Shown here: in pieces, positions 6,116 to 13,612 of the stretch
Layout of the letters: every line of letters starts with the position of its first letter
How positions within the stretch are numbered: position 1 is the stretch's first letter
Assembly (NCBI GenBank): GCA_002499015.1
Contig: DAJY01000003.1
Coordinates: 1 to 15,297 of the forward strand
Reading direction: 5' to 3'
DNA from: Euryarchaeota archaeon UBA242
Lineage (GTDB): Archaea; Thermoplasmatota; Poseidoniia; Poseidoniales; Poseidoniaceae
DNA length: 15,297 nucleotides
The notes under the pieces: generated by a model
What the model was told of the DNA's origin: nothing
The model's input: the letters and a program-made list of their open reading frames with translations, nothing else
The model's database searches: none
Made by a program: the position numbers and the translations under genes

Positions 6116-6385
6116 AACTTTACAATAGGGGTTAAGGATAATTCGCCATATCTGAGGATAGATTGATTTTAATTATGGTGGTGTTAGGATTTGGCCTTAA
6201 TAGTGTTAAATCAACTATTTACTAATTGAAAATTCATTATTGCCGTAGTCGAATTATTGATTGTTCCTGACTGCGATGCCGATAAATTTTCGACAGTTTG
6301 GGATTGGCCCTTCTGTATCGAATCACGCCTAGTATTTACTTGATTTTATAATTGTAAATTAGATTTTTAAATTGTAATTTTAAAG

Positions 6386-6393
6386 TATTATAT
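6386..6393 (+). promoter_or_regulatory. TATA-like promoter of the epimerase-like gene
   Basis: TATTATAT lies about 82 nt before the ATG at 6472. A start about 25-30 nt downstream falls close to 6415-6420, just before the ATG ATG at 6423 that opens a 28-codon overlapping frame. Confidence 0.4.
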
Positions 6394-6471
6394 GCACCCC
6401 GATTCTATTCTACTTGGCAGTTATGATGTCAGTATGGTTGCTTTCAAATGATGAAGGCTACTGGGTAGAAT

Positions 6472-7308
6472 ATGGCAACCCCAGTCGTTCATCTTCGTGG
6501 CAGCGATAGTAGCATAGGCAGGGCAACCATCTCTCGACTGCTTCGAACAGATGCTAAGATAGTAATTCCAAATGTGGATTATCAATGGGCCACAGAGATG
6601 TATTCTACCGAATTGATATATTCAAAATCACAATTTCTAAAATCTGAAGAAACATCAATTACAGAGGGTCACAGAGTAGTTTTACTGGGTCTAGGACCAT
6701 ATATAGATGGCATGGAACAATCCTCAATCGGTGCAGATGGTAGTGAAACTATCTTGGTAACTGCTGGTTTTGATAAGACTGAAATAGATACTAGTGAAGT
6801 AGATTCTCATCTGATAATCAATCACATGCTTCCAAGTTCTTTCGACGATACTTGGTGCTGCCCGATACTTAAGAACTGGTATAATGCGATAAAATGCGAT
6901 GATACCATCGCATTAGATTCACGGCCAAGGCATTGGTGGGTTTCAGAAATGGATGTAGTCGACTCGATCGTAAGGATTCTAGTAAGTGAACAACCATTCC
7001 CTAAAACTGCCAACATTTCTGGAAGGAGAGCGTGGTCGGATAATCAAACGGTAGAGGAAATGAGAATCTTGTTTTCAAGGACTATGGCGGGGAAGAGCGG
7101 GGAGTTTTCGGCACAACACCTTACTACCCCCCCATCTCCAAAGATTGAGATTGAAATATTGGGTGAGGTTAGTGAAGATCAGTTCCCACGGCCCGATTTG
7201 GAATCTATTCACCAAGTATTAGTTGCATGTGATGGAGACGGTTGGAGGCCACTAATGCCAATTCGTAGTGCATTGATGGTGTTTTTAATCGGAGCAATCC
7301 AACAATGA
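6472..7308 (+). CDS. Degenerate NAD(P)-dependent epimerase/extended-SDR-like protein
   Basis: The 278-residue protein shows only distant family features. A beta-alpha-beta-like start VVHLRGSDSSIGRATISRLL (5-24) keeps part of the glycine pattern. An HWWVSEMDVVDSIVRIL segment resembles the conserved region around the VDDVVDAI motif of sugar-nucleotide epimerases, and NISGRRAWSDNQTVEEM matches their C-terminal NISGG..(S/T)..E pattern. I see no YxxxK catalytic pair, so it may be a non-catalytic or redox-inactive member. The frame has a stop just upstream, which limits the start to 6472 or later; the ribosome site (GGTAGA) is weak. It lies 81 nt upstream of the DUF2817 gene on the same strand, possibly co-transcribed. 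Confidence is high that it is a gene, moderate for the fold. Confidence 0.7.
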   Translation: MATPVVHLRGSDSSIGRATISRLLRTDAKIVIPNVDYQWATEMYSTELIYSKSQFLKSEETSITEGHRVVLLGLGPYIDGMEQSSIGADGSETILVTAGFDKTEIDTSEVDSHLIINHMLPSSFDDTWCCPILKNWYNAIKCDDTIALDSRPRHWWVSEMDVVDSIVRILVSEQPFPKTANISGRRAWSDNQTVEEMRILFSRTMAGKSGEFSAQHLTTPPSPKIEIEILGEVSEDQFPRPDLESIHQVLVACDGDGWRPLMPIRSALMVFLIGAIQQ

Positions 7309-7389
7309 TGAGGCATAGTTAATTCCCTGTGGCCGTTCCAATTAGTAGAGGTTGAGGTATTTGAGGAATGAAATAAAGGCGAAGGCCTC

Positions 7390-8550
7390 ATGTCTTTGGC
7401 ATTGCTGGGATTGGTTGTGATGGCACGTCGTTGGTTCTCAAAGTCCTATGCCGAGGCGGCAGGACGATTTGCAATTGCTTGCCAAGACTTGACATCCACA
7501 GGCCATAATGTGACTCATCAACGTTTGAAACTTGGAATGAAAGGCCCAGAGGCGGAGGAGTTAGCGATAGATATTGCTGTAATCGGTTCACTAGATTGTG
7601 GAAAGGCCATAATTTCGAGTAGCGGAGTTCATGGTGTTGAAGGCTACCCTGGTTCTGCAATTCAGTTGTCGATCATGGACAAATTAGCAAAATCAGAACC
7701 TTTTGAGAGTCATGCCGTAATTTTTATTCACGCGGTCAATCCCTATGGAATGGCTTGGTGGAGGCGATTTAATGAGAATAATGTCGATTTAAACAGAAAT
7801 TTCCTTCGCTTAGATGAACTGTATGGTGGAGTTCCCGACATATATGAAGAGATTAAGAATTTCATTAACCCGAAGACGGTTCCTAAGAAGAATGAATACT
7901 CATTCAATATTCGGGCCCTATTATTGATTTTGAAGCATGGTTTTTCTAATCTTAAACAAGCTGTAGCAGAAGGGCAATATCAGTATCCTACATCGATTCA
8001 GTATGGTGGTTCAAAGTTAGAAAAAGGGCCTTCTATGCTGATAGATTGGCTCAACATCAATCTCGTTCCAATCAAACAAATATTTGCCATCGACCATCAT
8101 ACAGGGTTAGGTCCAAGTGGCCATGATACACTATTACTGCCACTTGAATTAAGAGAGAACGACTTTGATAGGTTTGTAGAATTACAACAATTATTCCCTG
8201 GCCACATCGAACTATTGGATGCCAAAAGCGGTGTTGGTTATGAGATAAAAGGAGATATTCATCAAGGCTTAGTCAATCGCTTCCCCGATATTTCTTGGAC
8301 ATATTTAACACAAGAATTTGGTACCTTCAAACCAACCAAAGTAATCAGAGCAAGTATGGATGAAAACCGTTGGACACAATGGGGGGACTATTTCGACGAG
8401 GCTGGTGCAAAGTCTCATTGGACCAGGCTAAGGTTACTTAGAGTGTTTAATCCGAATGATGCAATATGGCAAGACAAAATTGTTTCAAGAGGTAATGCAG
8501 TGTTTGAAAGTGCAACTCAATATCTCTTAACTCAGCAAGAGAATTCTTGA
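7390..8550 (+). CDS. DUF2817 / M14-type zinc carboxypeptidase-like protein
   Basis: The 386-residue protein matches the DUF2817 group, which has an M14 peptidase-like fold. Key blocks are GVHGVEGYPGSA with the expected zinc ligands His81 and Glu84, NPYGMAWWRRFNENNVDLNRNF (two motifs at about 117-138), the IDHHTGLGP motif with the third His ligand (His236 or His237), and TQEFGTFKP with the likely catalytic Glu309. All metal and catalytic positions are present, so it is probably active, but the substrate (peptide, amide or ester) is unknown. No signal peptide is seen, which suggests a cytoplasmic enzyme. An ATG at 7420 (376 residues) is an equally plausible start, since family alignment begins around the RWFSKSYAEA segment. 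It ends 1 nt from the end of the convergent lipoprotein gene. Confidence 0.88.
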   Translation: MSLALLGLVVMARRWFSKSYAEAAGRFAIACQDLTSTGHNVTHQRLKLGMKGPEAEELAIDIAVIGSLDCGKAIISSSGVHGVEGYPGSAIQLSIMDKLAKSEPFESHAVIFIHAVNPYGMAWWRRFNENNVDLNRNFLRLDELYGGVPDIYEEIKNFINPKTVPKKNEYSFNIRALLLILKHGFSNLKQAVAEGQYQYPTSIQYGGSKLEKGPSMLIDWLNINLVPIKQIFAIDHHTGLGPSGHDTLLLPLELRENDFDRFVELQQLFPGHIELLDAKSGVGYEIKGDIHQGLVNRFPDISWTYLTQEFGTFKPTKVIRASMDENRWTQWGDYFDEAGAKSHWTRLRLLRVFNPNDAIWQDKIVSRGNAVFESATQYLLTQQENS

Positions 8551-8551
8551 A

Positions 8552-9994
8552 TCACAGAGTTTGAGGTCCACCAACGGCCATTTCTGGAAGAGGTATAACT
8601 TCTCCACGAAGACTTGGACCCATAGTAAGACTGCCATATATCCCCGAATTCGTTGGGTTGTGAGATAAAGCAAACCAAACTCTTCCATTTGCATCAATTT
8701 GCATATCAAGGAAATCGCCGAATCCACCGCAGCGTTCGTATCCACAAGTAGGGCTTGCATCATCAAGCGGGTCACTTGCCTCGTTTACCATCACAGTAGT
8801 AATCAGTGGAGTTTCATTGAAAGCATCTGTCATCATGGAAATGTATCCATTCCAAAGACCATCTCCAGTAGTCCCAACATAGCCGAATGCAACTCTTCCA
8901 GCATCTCCTGCAATGATGACGGGGAAGCCAGTTCCTTCAAGGTGCGAAGGGGCGATCATTTGTGCTTCAGACCATGTATTTGCATCATCTAAGGAATATG
9001 AAAAGTATGGTAAATTATCAATTCCCATCCACATAGCATAGACATTTGAGTCATTATCAACAGAAACTTGTGCTTCTTCAGCATTCCAAGTAGCAGCAGT
9101 TCCACTGACTTCAGTAGGCAATACATGTTCACTCCATGTCAAAGCGCCATCTTCTGTTTTATACATTGAATAACCGCTTCCATCACAACCGTTTTGACCT
9201 CTGTAGAAGTTTCCGTTTTCCGCTCCTATTAGGTGTGCTGAAAGACCACCGCTCTGGCAATCTATCGGAGCGCCAGGTAATTCAGGTCCCCAAGTTGCCC
9301 CACCATCTTGTGAAGCAGCACATACAGGGAATGGGAAGTTTCCATTGATACAAAATACCCACAAAGTTTCATGCAATAAGGCAGGGTATGGTGAAGAAGC
9401 AATCGTTTGATGATCTTGTACTGAGTATCCAGTAGCAACAGTTGGACCAACCCATGAGTCGCCTTCGTTATCAGACCATTCTACGGTCATTCCAAGTAGG
9501 GCATGCATGTCAAATTTCATTATTCTGTCCGTCCATGGGTCAACATAGATGTAAGGGTCATTGGAATTGGCTACTGGCAATACTGGGCCATAGACATTTT
9601 GACAAGAATAATCTAAATTAGTAGTCATAGAAGTTAATCCTGTACATTGTACTACTGCTGTGGAACCTGAAGGGCCATTGCCGTGACTGGCCATGTATAG
9701 ATTACCTGCAGAAGTAATACCCATTGTAGGCTCAAAGGTACTCAACCCAATGCCATAATAACTTCCAGCAGAACGTATTGGAATATTATCTCCACCAAGT
9801 GCTGAAGTGTTATTCATTGCATTTAATCCACCTGGATAGTGGTACCATGTATTGTTGCCCAATTGATCTTTAAAGGTGAAAAAAGGGTCTTCCTCAACAA
9901 TTTCACCAATTGAACCATCTGCACCAAAGCAACCTGCTAGCATTGACGTAGAGATTAGAATAGTAAGGAAAGTTGCCTTGTAAACTGCTTTCAT
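8552..9994 (-). CDS. BNR/Asp-box beta-propeller lipoprotein (sialidase-like fold)
   Basis: The 480-residue secreted protein has a typical lipoprotein leader: a short basic start, a hydrophobic stretch and the lipobox LAGC with Cys22. An acidic linker follows (EIVEEDPFF). Four Asp-box motifs are visible, SDNEGDSW (174-181), SQDGGATW (228-235), TEDGALTW (280-287) and SLDDANTW (334-341), which mark a sialidase-type beta-propeller. Several cysteine pairs suggest disulphides. I see no clear catalytic arginine triad or FRIP motif, so glycosidase activity is not claimed; a surface binding role fits equally. The frame continues upstream to 10063, but GGTGA at 9999-10003 lies 4 nt before the ATG at 9994 and the leader peptide begins there. 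It follows deoxyhypusine synthase by 16 nt and is probably co-transcribed with it. Confidence 0.85.
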   Translation of the reverse strand: MKAVYKATFLTILISTSMLAGCFGADGSIGEIVEEDPFFTFKDQLGNNTWYHYPGGLNAMNNTSALGGDNIPIRSAGSYYGIGLSTFEPTMGITSAGNLYMASHGNGPSGSTAVVQCTGLTSMTTNLDYSCQNVYGPVLPVANSNDPYIYVDPWTDRIMKFDMHALLGMTVEWSDNEGDSWVGPTVATGYSVQDHQTIASSPYPALLHETLWVFCINGNFPFPVCAASQDGGATWGPELPGAPIDCQSGGLSAHLIGAENGNFYRGQNGCDGSGYSMYKTEDGALTWSEHVLPTEVSGTAATWNAEEAQVSVDNDSNVYAMWMGIDNLPYFSYSLDDANTWSEAQMIAPSHLEGTGFPVIIAGDAGRVAFGYVGTTGDGLWNGYISMMTDAFNETPLITTVMVNEASDPLDDASPTCGYERCGGFGDFLDMQIDANGRVWFALSHNPTNSGIYGSLTMGPSLRGEVIPLPEMAVGGPQTL

Positions 9995-9998
9995 AATA

Positions 9999-10003
9999 TC
10001 ACC
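9999..10003 (-). promoter_or_regulatory. Ribosome binding site GGTGA of the lipoprotein gene
   Basis: Minus-strand GGTGA ends 4 nt before the ATG at 9994. It fixes the start at the first residue of the signal peptide. Confidence 0.65.
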
Positions 10004-10010
10004 CTTGGGT

Positions 10011-11015
10011 TTATTGGCCGAAAAAATCACTACCAAGAAGTGGGAGTAATACGCTCGCATCACCTTCTACACAAATATTAGGGGCGTCAGGGCGCATTTT
10101 GCCCCAAGAAATAGCCTCGCGTAATCTTGCACCAGAAAGGCTACCATCGTGTTCAGGTGCGGTTGTGATGTATACTGCGCTATCGAGTCCACCGCGATAC
10201 TGGTTCCACCAGATAACGTGATGCTTTGAGATGCCTCCACCGATCATCAAAGCGTTAGATGTCTCAACATCCCATGCTATATCGGACATATACTGTTCAT
10301 CAGCCAAGGTGTCGATATGGAAACTACGATGCTTTTGACGTAGCATGAATAATTGTGCTCCAATCGAACCATCGGTAATTCCTGGAATTACAATCGGAAT
10401 CTTATGTTTTGCAGCCCAGTAAATGATGGTGTCAGGTGTTCCGATTCTCTTACCCAATTCCCAAACCAATTGGATGGAACCGAATCCAATCCATGCATCA
10501 GCACCAGTTTTTCCAGTTTCTTCTAGTCTGCATTTGTAAATGTCTTCCAAAGCCGGCATGACCATCGCTTCAATAATTTCGCCATATGATTCATTTGGCA
10601 CGATTACATTGCCTAGGCGCATCAATGAATGCTCTCCCAGTTCGATATCGTCCAATTCAAAAGAACCATGATAATAGTGCTTGTAAGCTCTGGCAATATC
10701 GTGGTCAAGCATTCCACAAGTTGTTGAAACTACGTTGAACATCTGTTGCTTCAATGCTTCAACAAAGAATCCACGAGTTCCAGTAGCACACAAACAAGCG
10801 GGGAATGAAAGCCAGTTACAGACCTTGGAGATATCACCGTCTACTGCATCAATTTCTGATTTCATATCTCGTAGAATATCCCTCGCAGTAGCAAGTTTTG
10901 TTGCTGTAAATCCGCCAGCAGTTGCCATTTGGTCTATCAATGAGGAAGGAGTGGTTAGGGCCGAGAAGTCATAGTCCACTACCGGGACGTCAAAGGACTC
11001 AGGGTCAATTGCCAT
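10011..11015 (-). CDS. dys: Deoxyhypusine synthase
   Basis: Transfers the aminobutyl group of spermidine to a lysine of aIF5A, using NAD. The 334-residue protein shows family blocks in order: ATGTRGFFVEAL, STTCGMLDHDIAR, SLMRLGNVIVPNE, KIPIVIPGITDGSIG, ALMIGGGISKHH and the active-site region AISWGKMRPDA with catalytic Lys306, ending in VEGDASVLLPLL. The ATG at 11015 has no clear ribosome site, but a TATA-like box at 11039-11046 is centred about 27 nt before it, so a leaderless mRNA is likely. A longer frame begins at a TTG at 11021. It is 60 nt downstream of uvrB and 16 nt upstream of the lipoprotein gene. Confidence 0.95.
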   Translation of the reverse strand: MAIDPESFDVPVVDYDFSALTTPSSLIDQMATAGGFTATKLATARDILRDMKSEIDAVDGDISKVCNWLSFPACLCATGTRGFFVEALKQQMFNVVSTTCGMLDHDIARAYKHYYHGSFELDDIELGEHSLMRLGNVIVPNESYGEIIEAMVMPALEDIYKCRLEETGKTGADAWIGFGSIQLVWELGKRIGTPDTIIYWAAKHKIPIVIPGITDGSIGAQLFMLRQKHRSFHIDTLADEQYMSDIAWDVETSNALMIGGGISKHHVIWWNQYRGGLDSAVYITTAPEHDGSLSGARLREAISWGKMRPDAPNICVEGDASVLLPLLGSDFFGQ

Positions 11016-11038
11016 GTGCAAGGGCTGGTGCGACTCTC

Positions 11039-11046
11039 ATATCAAA
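11039..11046 (-). promoter_or_regulatory. TATA-like promoter of deoxyhypusine synthase (leaderless)
   Basis: The minus-strand TTTGATAT, preceded by a CGCGAG BRE-like stretch, is centred about 27 nt before the ATG at 11015. The spacing places the transcription start at or next to the start codon. Confidence 0.5.
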
Positions 11047-11075
11047 CTCGCGATATTGGTAAGCCGGATATGCTT

Positions 11076-13538
11076 TCACATATCGAGTAATTGTTGCAAC
11101 TCATAGACTCTGTCTCGTAATCGAGCAGCCTGTTCAAAGTCTAGGTTTTTTGCAGCCACTTTCATCTCTGCATTGAGTTCTACTACCAATGTTTCAATTT
11201 GGTGTAAATCAAGTCCATTGAGAACATCATCCGGTTCATCATATGTCAATTGGTTTTTTAATTTTTCAATTGGTAAATCTCCATTACTAATTACCCCTGT
11301 AGAACCATCTTGTCCAGAACCACTACCCCATGCTCCAGCACCCAACTTTAGGCCTTGAGCCCAATCTCCTTCCTTGCGACCACCCTTCTTGGCGATAAGG
11401 CGCTTTTTACCATCAGCACCAGACGTAGTTCCAGCGATTAAATTCTCAGTATCAGCTCCCATTGTCGGTAGAGCCTTTACGATGGTTTTTGGGATAATCC
11501 CATTGGCAATATTGTGTGCATGTTGGCGTTCTCTGCGCTCAAGTGTTTGGCGAATAGCGGCTTCCATCGCTGGACTAAAACCATCAGAGTATAGCAAAAC
11601 TTGCCCATTCTCATTTCTTGAAGCTCGCCCTATAGTCTGTAATAGGGAGCGTTCATTTCTTAGGAAACCCTGTCGGTCAGCATCAAATATTGCAACTAAA
11701 CTCACTTCTGGAATATCCAATCCCTCACGCAGTAGATTGATTCCAACTATTACATCGATATGTCCTATTCGGAGAGCATTGATGATCTCAGTTCTTTCAA
11801 TAGTATCTATTTCAGAATGAAGATGATGTGCCTTGACTCCCATTTGATTGAGGTATGCCGCTACTTCTTCAGCGAACTTGATGGTCAATACCGTGACCAG
11901 AGTTCTCTCGCCAACTAAGATTCTAGCATTTATTTCAGATAGCAAATCTGCGACTTGACCAGTGGTACTTCTAACCTCAATCTTCGGGTCGAGTAGTCCA
12001 GTCGGTCGAATTTCCATCTTTGAAATCCCTTCAATAGTCTGTAGCATGTCATACATTGCTTCTGCTTGTGGATGTTTCTTCTCAAGGTCTGGTGCAAATG
12101 CGCCACCGCCAGACTTTGCATGTAGTAAACCATTAGGAATTTTCTGGCCAGTTATTTCACACAAATGCCTTAATTCTCTTTCACCAGGAGTAGCTGAAAC
12201 ATAGACCATGCGTGGTATTAGAGACTGAAATTCAGGCATTTTCAAAGGTCTATTGTCGGCAGCAGTAGGGAGTCTAAATCCATGCTCAATCAGACTAATC
12301 TTGCGTGAACGATCTCCAAAATACATGCCTCCAACTTGCGGCAATGATACATGGGATTCATCCATTATTACCAAGAATTTATCCTTATCGCCATGAAACT
12401 GCTTTGCACAAGCAGAAAAGAAATCCAGCATGCAATATGGTCGTTCACCGGTCTTTCTTTCATCGAAATGTAATGAATAGTTCTCCATGCCATTACAATG
12501 GCCAATCTCTCTCATCATTTCTAAGTCATATCTTGTTCTCTGCTCAATGCGATGCTTTTCTAATTCTCTTCCTTCACTTGCATAGTGTACAATTCTATCA
12601 TCAAGTTCGTCTTCAATAGAGACTAATGAGGTTTCAAATTTATCAGGATCTGTCATAAAGAATTGTTTTGGATGAATCCATGCTTCTTGTAAATCATCGA
12701 GGACTTCCCAAGTGACTGGGTCGCATACTTGCACCTTTTCTACACCATCTAGGCCGAAGCGAATGCGGATTGGGTCATCACGGCTCGGCATCCAAATATC
12801 GATTACTTCACCTCTGACTCTACATTGCCCTCTGGTCAAATCACTGGTGCTTCTTTGGTATTGCAAAGCGATTAATTCCTTTAGTAAATCTCTTGTTTCA
12901 ATTTGTTGTCCAACGTGACACCTTATGTGGTATTCAAGGAATGTCTCAGGAGGGTTCAATCCGTAAATGCATGAAACAGATGAAACTACTACACAATCGG
13001 GACGGGTAACTAAACTGGCAACAGAAGCAAATCTTTCCTGCTCAATTCTCTCATTGATTGAAAGTTCTTTGTCAATATACAAATCCCTCTTGGCCAAGTA
13101 TGCCTCAGGCTGATAATAGTCATAATGGGAAACGAAGTATTCAACCGCATTTTGAGGGAAATAGCCAACCATTTCATGGTGTAATTGCCTTGCTAATGTT
13201 TTGTTATGAGAGATGATCAATGTAGGAATATTGAGTTTTTCAATAACTTTGGCCATAGCGAATGTTTTTCCGCTTCCAGTAACCCCTAATAACACACATC
13301 TTGACTGCTGATTTTCCAATTGAGAAATCAAATTTTCAATTGCTTTTGGCTGGTCGCCAGCAGGCTCGAAATCAGAATGTAAAACAAATCGTTTTACATC
13401 TGGTGATAAGTGCTCAAGTGCTGCACCTTCCAATGCCCTAGAGATATCAAACGGATCACGTTCCAATAAATCGGAATCACCGGCATCGTTGTCAGCAACC
13501 TGTTCAAAGCTGCCATCGTCATCCCATTCCTCAACCAA
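11076..13538 (-). CDS. uvrB: UvrABC excision nuclease subunit B, elongated
   Basis: Damage-verifying helicase subunit of nucleotide excision repair. The motifs are unmistakable: GDQPKAI, Walker A GVTGSGKT, the beta-hairpin block YDYYQPEAYL, SSVSCIYGL, DESH (about residue 393), YVSATPG, RPTGLLDP, INLLREGLDIPE and QTIGRASRN, then a C-terminal UVR motif (NLDFEQAARLRDRVYEL) that docks UvrA and UvrC. At 820 residues it is about 150 longer than the usual 670. The extra length comes from an acidic N-terminal extension of about 50 residues, an insertion of about 42 residues between SATPG and RPTGLLDP, and a long Gly-rich linker before the UVR motif. No ATG fits the start. TTG at 13538 is preferred because GGAGAGG lies 6 nt upstream; TTG at 13553 is the alternative. 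The gene type is bacterial and probably acquired by transfer. Confidence 0.96.
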   Translation of the reverse strand: MVEEWDDDGSFEQVADNDAGDSDLLERDPFDISRALEGAALEHLSPDVKRFVLHSDFEPAGDQPKAIENLISQLENQQSRCVLLGVTGSGKTFAMAKVIEKLNIPTLIISHNKTLARQLHHEMVGYFPQNAVEYFVSHYDYYQPEAYLAKRDLYIDKELSINERIEQERFASVASLVTRPDCVVVSSVSCIYGLNPPETFLEYHIRCHVGQQIETRDLLKELIALQYQRSTSDLTRGQCRVRGEVIDIWMPSRDDPIRIRFGLDGVEKVQVCDPVTWEVLDDLQEAWIHPKQFFMTDPDKFETSLVSIEDELDDRIVHYASEGRELEKHRIEQRTRYDLEMMREIGHCNGMENYSLHFDERKTGERPYCMLDFFSACAKQFHGDKDKFLVIMDESHVSLPQVGGMYFGDRSRKISLIEHGFRLPTAADNRPLKMPEFQSLIPRMVYVSATPGERELRHLCEITGQKIPNGLLHAKSGGGAFAPDLEKKHPQAEAMYDMLQTIEGISKMEIRPTGLLDPKIEVRSTTGQVADLLSEINARILVGERTLVTVLTIKFAEEVAAYLNQMGVKAHHLHSEIDTIERTEIINALRIGHIDVIVGINLLREGLDIPEVSLVAIFDADRQGFLRNERSLLQTIGRASRNENGQVLLYSDGFSPAMEAAIRQTLERRERQHAHNIANGIIPKTIVKALPTMGADTENLIAGTTSGADGKKRLIAKKGGRKEGDWAQGLKLGAGAWGSGSGQDGSTGVISNGDLPIEKLKNQLTYDEPDDVLNGLDLHQIETLVVELNAEMKVAAKNLDFEQAARLRDRVYELQQLLDM

Positions 13539-13612
13539 ACTTATCCTCTCCAATTAGTAGTGATTAATCAATTTAGAAAACAACTGGTTTTGAAGTCTGT
13601 CTTAAAACACAT

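Larger units (their letters stand above)
5954..6471. other. AT-rich divergent intergenic region with repeats
   Basis: This is the only gap over 300 nt. It separates the divergently read PRC-barrel and epimerase-like genes. It holds a TATA-like box facing left (6019-6026), one facing right (6386-6393), two TTCAATTGAA palindromes, a 14-nt direct repeat and a short upstream reading frame (6423-6509). I see no convincing gene between about 6120 and 6340, and no tRNA-like fold. Confidence 0.7.

Noticed and set aside
6126..6340. Possible small RNA or small protein in the middle of the divergent gap
   Set aside because: Only very short frames (for example 16 codons from 6175) and no stable stem or promoter pair could be found by eye.
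7368..7376. Two-codon ATG AAA TAA frame after TTGAGG, upstream of the DUF2817 gene
   Set aside because: Too short to support as a regulatory frame without conservation data.
8552..9994. Functional sialidase
   Set aside because: Asp boxes support the fold, but no FRIP motif or clear Arg triad is visible, so the activity cannot be claimed.
11374..11820. 148-codon plus-strand frame opposite uvrB
   Set aside because: Antisense to conserved UvrB helicase motifs; no independent domain or start signal.
12305..12619. 104-codon plus-strand frame opposite uvrB
   Set aside because: His/Cys-rich antisense shadow with no coherent fold or ribosome site.
11076..13538. Frameshift or fusion as the reason for the long UvrB
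   Set aside because: The frame is continuous with all motifs in order; the extra length comes from discrete in-frame insertions and extensions.
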